Of a stretch of DNA of 64,000 nt, positions 1-7,746 are shown in pieces. Position 1 is the first letter of the stretch, and each line of letters opens with the position of its first letter. Position numbers and translations under genes: made by a program. Source of the stretch: DASRBN01 sp035294305 (GTDB lineage: Bacteria > Chloroflexota > Ktedonobacteria > Ktedonobacterales > Ktedonobacteraceae); assembly GCA_035294305.1 (NCBI GenBank), contig DATGLD010000049.1:186001-250000 (forward strand). The letters are read 5' to 3'. The notes under the pieces are model-generated. The model was not told the origin of the DNA, did not search any database, and saw only the letters and a list, made by a program, of their open reading frames with translations.

Positions 1-614
1 TTGGTGACAAAGTAAGCGGAGATGTAGCCCTTGTCGATCTGCATGCCTTCGACATACTCGGTCTCGAAGTTGGTGCCGCGCGATTCCTCAACGGTGATGA
101 CGCCATCTTTACCGACCTTGTCCATGACTTCCGCGATCAGGTTGCCAATCGTTTCATCGGCGGCGGAGTTCGTAGCAATCTGCGCGATATCTTTCTTGCT
201 ATCAACCGGCACTGCTACGGAGCGGATATAGTCCACGACCGCCTCGGTGCCCTTGTCGATACCATATTTGAGCTGCATGGGATTGGCACCGGCGGCCAGG
301 TTCTTCAGGCCTTCAGTGACAACGGCCTGGGCCAGTACGGTAGCGGTAGTGGTGCCATCACCAGCTACATCGTTCGTCTTGGTAGCCGCTTCTTTGAGCA
401 ACTGCGCGCCCATATTCTCAAAAGGATTCTCGAGCGAGATCTCTTTGGCAACGGTCACACCATCATGGGTAACACTGGGTGCGCCAAACTTTTTATCCAG
501 CGCGACATTGCGGCCCTTGGGGCCAAGAGTTGTTTTGACCGCCCCGGCCAAAATATCGATACCTTTTTTTAACGACCGACGAGCTTCCTCGTCGAAGACA
601 AGCTGTTTGGCCAT
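1..614 (-). CDS. groEL: Chaperonin GroEL, N-terminal part (cut by window edge)
   Basis: This is the 60-kDa chaperonin that folds cytosolic proteins in an ATP-driven double ring with GroES. Only about the first 204 residues are present; the 3' end lies beyond position 1. The start ATG is at 612-614 and is preceded by a GGAGGAAAGA ribosome site. The visible part begins MAKQLVFDEEARRSLKKG and holds the nucleotide-binding motif GDGTTTATV with its catalytic Asp, and ends in the intermediate/apical domain region (EGMQIDKGYISAYFVTN). It lies 33 bases after groES on the same strand, the usual groESL order. I saw no CIRCE (HrcA) inverted repeat upstream of groES. Confidence 0.97.
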   Translation of the reverse strand, partial: MAKQLVFDEEARRSLKKGIDILAGAVKTTLGPKGRNVALDKKFGAPSVTHDGVTVAKEISLENPFENMGAQLLKEAATKTNDVAGDGTTTATVLAQAVVTEGLKNLAAGANPMQLKYGIDKGTEAVVDYIRSVAVPVDSKKDIAQIATNSAADETIGNLIAEVMDKVGKDGVITVEESRGTNFETEYVEGMQIDKGYISAYFVT

Positions 615-646
615 AGCTATTCTTTCCTCCTAACAAACAAGCACAT

Positions 647-937
647 TTAGCCGATTACGGCCAGAATGTCATTTTCTTTCAGCACAAGATATTCTTCACC
701 GTCCAGCTTGAACTCGGTGCCGCCATATTTGGCGAACAGGACGCGATCGCCCTCGCGCACATCCAGAGCTGCGCGATCACCATTGTCCAACAATCGGCCA
801 CTACCAACGGCGATGACGATGCCCTCCTGGGGCTTCTCTTTGGCGGTGTCAGGAATAACGATGCCGCTTTTGGTCACTTCTTCTTTAGCGGCGGGCTTTA
901 CGACCACGCGGTCGCCAATTGGATGAATCTTTGCCAC
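647..937 (-). CDS. groES: Co-chaperonin GroES
   Basis: This 10-kDa co-chaperonin caps the GroEL ring. The 96-residue protein runs KIHPIGDRVVVKPAAKEE to the typical end LVLKENDILAVIG, with the mobile-loop region (TKSGIVIPDTAKEKPQEG) around residues 15-33. The length matches the family. Two in-frame GTG codons exist. The outer one (944-946) overlaps the GGAGTG ribosome site, so the inner GTG at 935-937, eight bases after GGAG, is chosen; the protein then starts with Val-Ala-Lys read as Met-Ala-Lys. It is the first gene of the groESL operon. Confidence 0.96.
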   Translation of the reverse strand: MAKIHPIGDRVVVKPAAKEEVTKSGIVIPDTAKEKPQEGIVIAVGSGRLLDNGDRAALDVREGDRVLFAKYGGTEFKLDGEEYLVLKENDILAVIG

Positions 938-1033
938 GACTAACACTCCTTTTCAAAAAAATTTGGGGTTAACGGGTATGTGTAGTGTTCAGCCTCTACG
1001 CGGGAAACAGGCCACCCGCGCCCATTCCCTATG

Positions 1034-1270
1034 CTATTCTGAGGGCGGGCCATAGTGGATAACACCCGCAATGTTGACCGAACGATACTGCGAATAATCA
1101 CAGTTGCAGGGACCACCTGCCGCACATCCGGTGCAGCAGTAGGTCTTCCCATGCACTACTGTTGGCGGCCAGAGGATTTCGATGTCACAGTTCGCGCAAT
1201 GCGGCGTTTGCTGCGCATACCGCATACTCATACCATTATGGTGTTGTAGGGAAGTGCTCTCTGTGTCCAT
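1034..1270 (-). CDS. Small Cys-rich metal-binding protein
   Basis: This is a 78-residue protein of unknown function. Its centre reads CANCDIEILWPPTVVHGKTY and is followed by CCTGCAAGGPCNCDYSQY, giving eight cysteines spaced CxxC...CCxxC...CxC. That pattern suggests one or two Zn or other metal sites, like a short treble-clef or metallothionein-like fold. The N-terminal 20 residues are polar and the last 15 are non-conserved in appearance. It sits alone between groESL and a long intergenic region, on the groESL strand. The Cys pattern argues strongly for a real gene. Metal storage, a zinc-ribbon adaptor or a transcription cofactor are all possible and cannot be separated here. Confidence 0.7.
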   Translation of the reverse strand: MDTESTSLQHHNGMSMRYAQQTPHCANCDIEILWPPTVVHGKTYCCTGCAAGGPCNCDYSQYRSVNIAGVIHYGPPSE

Positions 1271-1414
1271 GTCCTCAAACCTGCAAGTCGTTCTGAATGT
1301 TGCCCGTTCAACTTCTGCCTACAGTATTGCATAACGTGTGTTAGAACCGCATAGGAGAAATGTTAGAGATGTATTAGAATTTTGGCATAGTGGCGGCTTG
1401 TAAGCGCCCTAGAA

Positions 1415-1434
1415 CCTCTTGCCATAGCAAGAGG
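1415..1434. promoter_or_regulatory. Perfect 8-bp palindrome upstream of the biotin carrier gene
   Basis: The sequence is CCTCTTGC-CATA-GCAAGAGG, a perfect dyad. It ends two bases before an extended -10 box, so it covers the place where the -35 region would be. This position suits an operator for a regulator of the biotin carrier gene, but it could also be a short hairpin. No regulator is assigned. Confidence 0.4.
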
Positions 1435-1435
1435 A

Positions 1436-1444
1436 TGATATAAT
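1436..1444 (+). promoter_or_regulatory. Extended -10 promoter for the biotin carrier gene
   Basis: TGATATAAT is a full TGn-TATAAT extended -10 element. A TTGCCA at 1419-1424 is only 14 bases upstream, too near for a classical -35. Transcription would give a leader of about 285 bases carrying the three repeat hairpins before the start codon at 1738. Confidence 0.5.
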
Positions 1445-1489
1445 AGCTGTTATAGGGGTAGACCAAGCGCTGGGGTAGAGGGCAATCAT

Positions 1490-1606
1490 AGGTGAAAATG
1501 GGAGGGCGACCACCAGGGTATGCCCTTACAAGGAATTACATTGACGCTTACAACACGCACTACAAGGTGAAAATGGGAGGGCGACCGCCAGGGTATGCCC
1601 TTACAA
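1490..1606 (+). repeat. Two direct copies of the dispersed GGCGACCAC hairpin repeat
   Basis: Two units (1490-1531 and 1565-1606) are identical over about 42 bases except at one position: AGGTGAAAATGG, then AGGGCGACC, A or G, CCAGGGTATGCCCTTACAA. They are 75 bases apart. AGGGCG-ACC pairs with GGT-(A)-YGCCCT, giving a stem of about nine pairs with one bulge and a 4-5-base loop. Confidence 0.85.
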
Positions 1607-1647
1607 CGACGACGAGATAGTTTCAGCCGAGGTGGAACGTCATCATA

Positions 1648-1677
1648 GTAAGGGCGTACCCTGGCGGTCGCCTTTCC
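1648..1677 (-). repeat. Inverted copy of the dispersed GGCGACCAC repeat
   Basis: GTAAGGGCGTACCC followed by TGGCGGTCGCCTTTCC is the reverse complement of the two copies just upstream. With them it could form a larger stem in a transcript. Confidence 0.85.
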
Positions 1678-1737
1678 ACCATCGTATCTGGTGGGCAACC
1701 ATCGTCCCCATCTTCATATGTCAAGAGGGAAAAGCAT

Positions 1738-2307
1738 ATGGCATATATTTCTACTGTCAATAACCAGTCGCATACTATTGATACCGGCGAAAACAGTGAT
1801 CAACGCGTTATTACCATTGATGGTACGACGCTGAGTATCGATTGGCGCCACATTGCCCCCCTGGCAGCTGATGCGAAGGGACAGATAGGCACAGGCGGGC
1901 GCTATAGCCTGCTCATCGGGGGCAAATCGTACGAAGTCTTCGCTCGCCGCATTGCTACGCCCAGCGAGAAAGATGGGTTCACCTACGAAGTTCAGGTTGC
2001 CGGGCAGCGGTTCGAGGTACATGTCGAGGACGAACGCGAGAAGGCGCTGGCCGGTTCGATCAAGGCACATGAGACGAGTGAGGCAATCGTACGCGCCCCC
2101 ATGCCTGGCCTGGTGCTTGGCATAGCGCTAGAGGTGGGTGCCAGGGTAGAACGCGGCCAGACGGTGGCGATCCTCGAGGCCATGAAGATGGAGAACGACC
2201 TGCCCTCTCCCATAACCGGCAAAATCAAGGAAATCAGGGTGAATAAGGGGCAGACGGTGAATCAGGGAGATGTGCTGGTTGTCGTAAGCAGCGAGCAGAA
2301 TAAGTAA
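1738..2307 (+). CDS. Biotin carboxyl carrier protein (acyl-CoA carboxylase biotin subunit)
   Basis: This 189-residue protein carries covalently bound biotin between carboxylase and carboxyltransferase subunits. Residues about 117-187 form the biotinyl/lipoyl domain (APMPGLV...GARVERGQ) with the biotin-accepting Lys in EAMKMEN followed by the GKIKEI and VNQGDVLVVV strands. The first 110 residues match the N-terminal part of carrier subunits linked to propionyl-CoA or acetyl-CoA carboxylases. ATG 1738 has AGAGGG upstream. It stops two bases from the convergent dipeptidase gene. No carboxylase subunit lies next to it; the methylmalonyl-CoA mutase 2.7 kb away suggests, but does not prove, use in propionyl-CoA carboxylation. 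Confidence 0.9.
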   Translation: MAYISTVNNQSHTIDTGENSDQRVITIDGTTLSIDWRHIAPLAADAKGQIGTGGRYSLLIGGKSYEVFARRIATPSEKDGFTYEVQVAGQRFEVHVEDEREKALAGSIKAHETSEAIVRAPMPGLVLGIALEVGARVERGQTVAILEAMKMENDLPSPITGKIKEIRVNKGQTVNQGDVLVVVSSEQNK

Positions 2308-2309
2308 CA

Positions 2310-3683
2310 TTATTTCATATTGCCCAGGTAAACAAGCATAGCTGCCCCCGTCTTGATACCCATAAAGAATCGTGTCACTTCCATATTCTCATTTGGCGCG
2401 TGGTTGGATTCATCGGGATTGGCATAAGGAACACCAAAGACTGGAATGCCCAGCGTTTTCGTAAAGACATAATTGGGTAGGCTGGCTCCTTTAGCAGGTA
2501 CGAGCAGAGGTTCTGCGCCCTGGGCGGCGGTGATGGCCTGTCGCAGCGGTTCGGTAAAGGGCGAATCCAGCGGCGTTTTCGATGGGTCCATTCCACCATA
2601 GCTGGTGACGCTAACCTCAGGGGCGTGACGCTGTACGTGCGCCTTGACCTTCGCCAGAATCTCTTCGGCGGTCTGCGCCTCTACCAGGCGAATATCGCAC
2701 TTGGCAACCGCCTGGTGTGGCAAAACAGTTTTGGAGCCGGGACCGCCATAACCACCATGAATGCCGTTGATTGTTAACGTGGGCCAGGCCGTCAGGCGTT
2801 CAAAATAGCCACGTTCCTGTGGTTCGTCCAGGCGTTGCAATCCAAGCGATTGCTTGACTTCATCTACGTCAACGGGCAACTTCGCCAGCGCTTCGCGCTC
2901 CAATTCGGTCAAAGGCTGCACATGATCATAGAAACCATCGATGGTGATCTCGCCGCGCTCATTTTTCATCGAGGCCAGCAGGTGAACCAGCGTCCAGAGG
3001 GGATCGGGCGCTATTCCACCCCAATGACCGGAATGCAGGTCGCGATTGGCCCCGCGAGCCCGCAATTCTATATCTAGCACCCCCCGCACACCAAAGCTGA
3101 TCGTAGATTGCCCATCTTCATGTACCGGCCCATCGCTGACAATCATCAAATCGGCCTGTAATGCATCTCGATGTTTGCGCACAAACTCCGGCATATGCGG
3201 ACTGCCCACCTCTTCCTCACCTTCGAGCAGTACCTTGACATTACAGGGCAGTGTGCCATGGCAGACCATAAGACTTTCCAGCGCCATGAGTTGCGCAAAG
3301 TGCTGGCCCTTGTTATCGCCAACGCCACGCGCATAGAGACGACCATCGCGAATAGCCGGCTCAAAGGGCGGCGAAATCCATTCCTCAAGCGGATCAGGTG
3401 GCTGGACATCGTAATGCCCATAAAGCAGCACTGTTGGAGCATCCGGGCGCAGGTGATACTCGCCAAACACTATCGGCCAGCCAGTCGTCGGCAGGATGCG
3501 TACCGCCAGCCCCATCTGGCGCATCACCCCGGCAATATATTCCGCGACCTCAGCAATTCCCTCACCATATGCGCTAATACTCGGACGGCGTAAATAATCG
3601 ATCAATCGCGCCAAAAATGCCTCAGAATGGGCGTCGATGTAGGCAAAAATATCACTCAGGTCAGGTCTGGATAGAGCATTCAT
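2310..3683 (-). CDS. M20 family metallo-dipeptidase
   Basis: This 457-residue cytosolic peptidase belongs to the M20/CNDP-like dipeptidases, which use two Zn ions. Visible motifs are YGHYDVQP (metal His and the Asp beside the active site), GVGDNKGQ (bridging Asp) and LEGEEEVGS (catalytic Glu and metal Glu). The dimerisation/lid domain lies in the middle, and a late metal His is in NESNHAPNE-like context (PDESNHAPNENM). Length fits the family. ATG 3681-3683 follows GGGAG. It converges on the biotin carrier gene with a two-base gap and no clear terminator. The exact peptide substrate cannot be told. Confidence 0.92.
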   Translation of the reverse strand: MNALSRPDLSDIFAYIDAHSEAFLARLIDYLRRPSISAYGEGIAEVAEYIAGVMRQMGLAVRILPTTGWPIVFGEYHLRPDAPTVLLYGHYDVQPPDPLEEWISPPFEPAIRDGRLYARGVGDNKGQHFAQLMALESLMVCHGTLPCNVKVLLEGEEEVGSPHMPEFVRKHRDALQADLMIVSDGPVHEDGQSTISFGVRGVLDIELRARGANRDLHSGHWGGIAPDPLWTLVHLLASMKNERGEITIDGFYDHVQPLTELEREALAKLPVDVDEVKQSLGLQRLDEPQERGYFERLTAWPTLTINGIHGGYGGPGSKTVLPHQAVAKCDIRLVEAQTAEEILAKVKAHVQRHAPEVSVTSYGGMDPSKTPLDSPFTEPLRQAITAAQGAEPLLVPAKGASLPNYVFTKTLGIPVFGVPYANPDESNHAPNENMEVTRFFMGIKTGAAMLVYLGNMK

Positions 3684-3857
3684 GAAGCTATTTCTCCCTT
3701 GATTTCTAGTGATGCAAGCTGGTCAATCTCATTCTGGCAACATATCGAGGCCTCTTTATTTTAGCACAGGAAAGAACCACCGGCTGGGCATCATGCGGTA
3801 CGGACTAATGTCTCTTAGCCCATCAGTCGTAATACCCTCGACAGGCCGTTTTCGCTC

Positions 3858-3866
3858 TGCTATAGT
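3858..3866 (+). promoter_or_regulatory. Possible extended -10 promoter for the Rpn-like gene
   Basis: TGCTATAGT has the TGn extension and a near-consensus -10 hexamer, about 20 bases before the GAGGAGGT ribosome site. No good -35 is visible. Confidence 0.4.
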
Positions 3867-3902
3867 GTTGGCAGAAAGAAACAAGAGGAGGTCTTGTTTG
3901 AA

Positions 3903-4853
3903 GTGGCAGGCCTATGGGATAGTATTCTAAAGCGTATGGTGAAAATCTATGCGCAGCATTTCACCGATTGGTTGATGGCGGAAGCCAGTTTCGTACGCAC
4001 CTTAAATGTCGAATTACAGAACCAGCCGCTCTTCGTGGATGCTCTCATCGAAATCGAGGCCTATGGAGAGCCGGGCTTGCTGCTGATCGAGTTTCAATCG
4101 TATCGCGATCCAGAGATGGGACGGCGCCTGACCGAATATAGTATATCGGCTTCTCGCGAACACGAGCATTGGGAAGTCTATCCGTATGTGATTTACCTGC
4201 GCAGAGTCGGGGAAGTAGTGCAATCCCCCTATATTCACAGGCATCCCGATGGAAGCGAAGCATATCGTTTTTACTTTCGTGTGGTACAATTATGGCAGAT
4301 ACCGGCCGAGTTCTTTTTACATCGAAGCAGGTCAGGTTTACTACCGCTCGTCATTTTAAGCGAAGGAGGCAAGCAGCCAGCAGTGATCGAGCAGACGATT
4401 GAGCAACTGGCCCAGGCGGAAGAATACGACCTGCTGGCGCTCACCCGCTTGCTAGGTGGGCTGGTCTTCAAAGAAGGCACGGACGAAAGCGACTGGTTCA
4501 AGAGGAGGTTTCAGATGTTCCAGGACATTTTACGGGAGTCGTGGGTCTACAAAGAGATTGCACAGGAGTACTTTGCGGAGGGTCGTGAGGAGGGCCGCCA
4601 GGAAGGCCGCGAGGAGGGTCGCGAGGAGGGTCGCGAGGAGGGTCGCGAGGAAGGCATCACTCGAGGGAGACAGGATATGCTCCTGGGTTATATTCAGAAG
4701 AAATTCCCAGAGATGGCCTCGTTTGCGAAAGAGAAGGTTGAGAAGATCGCAGATGCGCAAGCCTTGCAACTCCTCTTCTTTAAACTGGTAGATGCTCAGA
4801 GTGCTGAGGAGGCGAAGCAAATACTCTTGAACCTGGATCAGAACCACCACTAA
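3903..4853 (+). CDS. Rpn/PD-(D/E)XK nuclease-family protein with Arg-Glu-Glu-Gly repeats
   Basis: This protein of 316 residues resembles the Rpn (recombination-promoting nuclease)/putative transposase families of PD-(D/E)XK enzymes. The nuclease core is near residues 45-75: an acidic residue in FVDALIEIEAYG and the LLLIEFQSYRDPEMGRRL strand-helix. The C-terminal part has a charged stretch encoded by six 12-base repeats (4581-4652), then a helical tail. GTG 3903 is preferred because it lies ten bases after GAGGAGGT; a TTG at 3894 is only one base from that site. It is a lone gene with no inverted repeats, so not a complete mobile element. DNA cleavage is a family property, not shown here. Confidence 0.75.
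   Translation: MAGLWDSILKRMVKIYAQHFTDWLMAEASFVRTLNVELQNQPLFVDALIEIEAYGEPGLLLIEFQSYRDPEMGRRLTEYSISASREHEHWEVYPYVIYLRRVGEVVQSPYIHRHPDGSEAYRFYFRVVQLWQIPAEFFLHRSRSGLLPLVILSEGGKQPAVIEQTIEQLAQAEEYDLLALTRLLGGLVFKEGTDESDWFKRRFQMFQDILRESWVYKEIAQEYFAEGREEGRQEGREEGREEGREEGREEGITRGRQDMLLGYIQKKFPEMASFAKEKVEKIADAQALQLLFFKLVDAQSAEEAKQILLNLDQNHH
4581..4652 (+). repeat. Six tandem 12-base units inside the Rpn-like gene
   Basis: Units follow GGTCGCGAGGAG with small changes and encode Gly-Arg-Glu-Glu (one unit Gly-Arg-Gln-Glu). Because the unit is a multiple of three, gain or loss of copies would lengthen or shorten a charged helix without a frameshift. Confidence 0.9.
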
Positions 4854-4965
4854 AACAGAACAGAGTAATTCTCGAGAGGCTGCGGGCGCTCGGTATTGAC
4901 CCGGAGCAGTTGCTTTGACATGGAGGGCCAAAAAAGTCATAGCGTTCTTCACTTTCTCCTCAATA

Positions 4966-4974
4966 TGCTATAAT
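4966..4974 (+). promoter_or_regulatory. Extended -10 promoter for methylmalonyl-CoA mutase
   Basis: TGCTATAAT is a perfect extended -10 element. It sits about 29 bases before the ATG at 5003, so the leader is short. TTGACA at 4915-4920 is about 50 bases upstream, too far to be its -35. Confidence 0.55.
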
Positions 4975-5002
4975 TTCTGTGGGATATAGTGAGGAGTTAT
5001 GC

Positions 5003-6673
5003 ATGGAACCATATCAGAGCAAAAACATCCAGGAGTGGCGCGAGACCACCGCCCGCAAAGCCAAAGAAAAAACCACTGAACGACAGGACAGCTTTGTCAC
5101 CAGTTCAGGCATCGAAATACCCGACCTGCCCACCGGGGAAGATCTGCGAGGCTTCGACGCACACGATAAATTGGGCTACCCCGGCGAATTTCCCTTTACC
5201 CGCGGCATCCATCCAGGCATGTATCGCTCCCGCCTGTGGACAATGCGCCAGTACGCCGGTTTCGGAACAGCCGAAGAATCCAATAAACGCTACCACTTCC
5301 TGCTTTCACAGGGTACGACTGGCCTTTCCGTCGCCTTCGATCTTCCCACTCAGATGGGCTATGATGCCGACAATCCCCTCGCTGAAGGAGAAGTTGGCAA
5401 GGTGGGCGTTTCCATCTCCAGCCTGGAAGATATGGAGACCCTGCTCAACGGCTTACCGCTTGAGCGTATTAGCACATCCATGACTATTAATGCCACGGCC
5501 AGTATCCTGCTCGCGCTCTACATTGCCGTCGCCAAAAAGCAGGGCGTGGATGTGCGCAAGCTCTCCGGCACGGTGCAAAATGATGTGTTGAAAGAATATA
5601 TTGCCCGCGGCACCTACATCTATCCCCCGCAGCATTCGATGCGCATCATCACCGATATGTTCAGGTACTGCGCTGAGAATCTGCCGCGCTGGAATCCCAT
5701 CAGTATCAGTGGCTATCATGTGCGCGAGGCAGGCTCGACCGCTGTGCAGGAAGTGGCGTTTACCCTTTCCAATGCTATCAGCTACGTGCGGGCAGCCCTG
5801 GATGCGGGACTCGATGTAGACGCCTTCGCGGGCCGGCTCTCTTTTTTCTTCAATAGCCATAATAACCTGCTTGAAGAGGTAGCCAAGTTTCGCGCCGCGC
5901 GCCGCATGTGGGCGCATATTATGCGCGATCGCTTCCATGCTCAGGACCCGCGCTCTATGATGCTGCGCTTCCATACCCAGACCGCCGGTTCGACGCTGAC
6001 GGCGCAGCAACCCGATAACAACATCGTGCGCACGGCATACCAGGCCCTCGCCGCGGTACTCGGCGGCACGCAATCGCTGCACACGAATTCTAAGGATGAG
6101 GCCCTGTCGCTGCCAACGGAAGAGTCGGTGCGTGTTGCCCTGCGCACACAACAAATTCTCGCCTATGAAAGCGGCGTTGCCGACGTGGTAGATCCCCTGG
6201 CCGGCTCATATTATATCGAGTACCTGACAGACAAGATTGAGGAGCAGGCCTGGCAGTATATCCGGCAGATCGATGCACTCGGTGGCAGCGTGCATGCTAT
6301 TGAGAAAGGCTTCATGCAGGCTGAGATCGAACAGTCCGCCTACGAATACCAGCGCGCATTGGAAGAGCAAAAAGCGATTGTGGTTGGCGTCAATCGTTTC
6401 ACCATAGAAAACGAGGAGCGCCCAACGCTGCTGCGCGTCGATCCTGAGATCGGCAGGCAGCAGGCCGCGCGACTGGCGGCTTTGCGCCGGCGACGCGACA
6501 ACGAGCGCGTGCAGCAGGCCTTGACCGCTCTTGAACGCGCCGCCAGGGGATCGGAAAATCTGATGCCCTTGATTATCGCTGCTGTGGAGGCATATGCTAC
6601 GCTGGGAGAAATTAGTGACGCTATGCGCCATGTATTTGGCGAGCAGCGCGAGTTTCGTACTGTGACAATATAA
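5003..6673 (+). CDS. Methylmalonyl-CoA mutase large (substrate-binding) subunit
   Basis: This 556-residue catalytic subunit interconverts methylmalonyl-CoA and succinyl-CoA using adenosylcobalamin held by a separate small subunit, which is not in this window. The TIM-barrel motifs are present: FTRGIHPGMY, WTMRQYAGF, GLSVAFDLPTQ, TVQNDVLKEYIARGTYI and SISGYHVREAG (active-site His). Two residues that bind the substrate carboxylate in the Propionibacterium enzyme appear kept: Tyr89 (RQYAGF) and Arg207 (ten residues after the Gln of VQND). ATG 5003 has GAGGAG six bases upstream; a GTG at 4979 lies before that site and is rejected. It is probably monocistronic, from an extended -10 promoter. Confidence 0.9.
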   Translation: MEPYQSKNIQEWRETTARKAKEKTTERQDSFVTSSGIEIPDLPTGEDLRGFDAHDKLGYPGEFPFTRGIHPGMYRSRLWTMRQYAGFGTAEESNKRYHFLLSQGTTGLSVAFDLPTQMGYDADNPLAEGEVGKVGVSISSLEDMETLLNGLPLERISTSMTINATASILLALYIAVAKKQGVDVRKLSGTVQNDVLKEYIARGTYIYPPQHSMRIITDMFRYCAENLPRWNPISISGYHVREAGSTAVQEVAFTLSNAISYVRAALDAGLDVDAFAGRLSFFFNSHNNLLEEVAKFRAARRMWAHIMRDRFHAQDPRSMMLRFHTQTAGSTLTAQQPDNNIVRTAYQALAAVLGGTQSLHTNSKDEALSLPTEESVRVALRTQQILAYESGVADVVDPLAGSYYIEYLTDKIEEQAWQYIRQIDALGGSVHAIEKGFMQAEIEQSAYEYQRALEEQKAIVVGVNRFTIENEERPTLLRVDPEIGRQQAARLAALRRRRDNERVQQALTALERAARGSENLMPLIIAAVEAYATLGEISDAMRHVFGEQREFRTVTI

Positions 6674-6801
6674 TTTCAATCCCCATCGGAAAGCCGGGAA
6701 AAAGTCCGGTTCCTGGCGCTTCGGCGCGGGGAGAAGATAGTAGCCAAACCCGAACATGTCAAGTGTAAATGCAATAAGCTGTAAACCCGCTTCAGGTGCA
6801 T

Positions 6802-7746
6802 ATGGATGATTGGAATACACAGGATGTCGTATCTACGCACGAAACACATCCTGCTCGCGATGCGGAACGTAGTCAAATCAATCTCGATGATGAAAGGTCA
6901 ACATTGTCAGGCAAAGCAGTGGCCCCAATAGGGGTTTTTGATTCGGGGGCGGGAGGGTTAACGATTCTCGCGGCCCTCTTGCAAGAGCTTCCAGATGAAC
7001 AATACATCTACTTTGGTGATACCGCGCATTGCCCCTATGGGATGCGCAGTGATGCAGATATCACCGGCCTATCTATTCAGATCAGCCGTTTTCTCATTGA
7101 GCGTGGGGTAAAGTTGATTATTGTTGCCTGTAACACTGCCACTCAGGCAGCCATTGCCACCCTGCGCGCCACTTTCCCATCAACGCCTTTTATCGGAGTC
7201 GTGCCGGCGGTAAAACCTGCCGCACGCGCTACCAAAAAAGGCCGCATTGGCATCGCTGCGACCAACCAGGCGGCTAAAGCCCTCTATCTCCGCCAGCTGA
7301 TTGATGAGTTCGCGGGAGGCATTCAGGCCTATGCGGTTGGCTGTCCAGAACTGGTGACACTGGTGGAACGCGGTGAACTCGATGGTCCTGTTGTGGAAGC
7401 CACGCTTCGGCAGGCGTTGCAGCCATTGCTGAAACAAGATGTTGACGTAATTGTGCTCGGCTGCACCCATTTTCCTGCTTTACGTAGTGCAATCGAGCGT
7501 GTTGTTGGATCCTCCGTGCAGATTATCGATAGTGGAACAGCTATTGCGCGTCGTACACACACGGTACTGGATGCGGAAGGGCTGATGCGCGCGAGAATCC
7601 AGAATCCTGCTTGCCCGCGAGGCTTTGAGGGGCTTGAGGTACTATGCAGTGGAGACGCCGCGGCATTTAGCGATGTTGCTAGTAAGATCATGGGTCATAG
7701 AATCATTGCTCAACAGGTCGATCTCAAACGAGAAGGAGTGCTATGA
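6802..7746 (+). CDS. murI: Glutamate racemase
   Basis: This protein of 314 residues makes D-glutamate for peptidoglycan. Both catalytic cysteines are in place: VACNTAT and LGCTHFP. The N-terminal GVFDSGAGGLTIL and GDTAHCPYG motifs and the DSGTAIAR region are also typical. About 40 residues precede the core, longer than most family members, so the start is uncertain: ATG 6802 is used, with GTG 6796 just upstream and no strong ribosome site. Its stop overlaps the next gene's ATG by four bases (ATGA), so it is co-transcribed and coupled with the PAP2-like protein. Confidence 0.93.
   Translation: MDDWNTQDVVSTHETHPARDAERSQINLDDERSTLSGKAVAPIGVFDSGAGGLTILAALLQELPDEQYIYFGDTAHCPYGMRSDADITGLSIQISRFLIERGVKLIIVACNTATQAAIATLRATFPSTPFIGVVPAVKPAARATKKGRIGIAATNQAAKALYLRQLIDEFAGGIQAYAVGCPELVTLVERGELDGPVVEATLRQALQPLLKQDVDVIVLGCTHFPALRSAIERVVGSSVQIIDSGTAIARRTHTVLDAEGLMRARIQNPACPRGFEGLEVLCSGDAAAFSDVASKIMGHRIIAQQVDLKREGVL

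Larger units (their letters stand above)
1271..1737. other. 467-base intergenic region with hairpin, promoter and three repeat copies
   Basis: No coding sequence is supported here. From left to right it holds a 20-base palindrome (1415-1434), an extended -10 promoter on the plus strand (1436-1444), and three copies of the dispersed GGCGACCAC repeat (1490-1531, 1565-1606 and, inverted, 1648-1677). A short open frame on the minus strand here is only repeat sequence read as protein. Confidence 0.7.

Noticed and set aside
938..1033. CIRCE operator upstream of groES
   Set aside because: No TTAGCACTC/GAGTGCTAA inverted repeat was found.
1490..1606. Two 42-base direct repeats as a possible CRISPR array
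   Set aside because: Only two direct units, a third copy is inverted, the same unit occurs all over the window, and no cas genes are present.
1486..1698. 70-codon frame on the minus strand
   Set aside because: It is only the dispersed hairpin repeats read as protein; no ribosome site and no protein-like composition.
4915..4920. TTGACA as -35 of the methylmalonyl-CoA mutase promoter
   Set aside because: It is about 48 bases from the TATAAT box, far outside the usable spacing.
4854..5002. Cobalamin riboswitch before the B12-dependent mutase
   Set aside because: The leader after the promoter is under 30 bases and no B12-box sequence is seen; the same holds upstream of 39887.
5453..6154. 233-codon frame antisense to methylmalonyl-CoA mutase
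   Set aside because: Shadow of the conserved mutase barrel.
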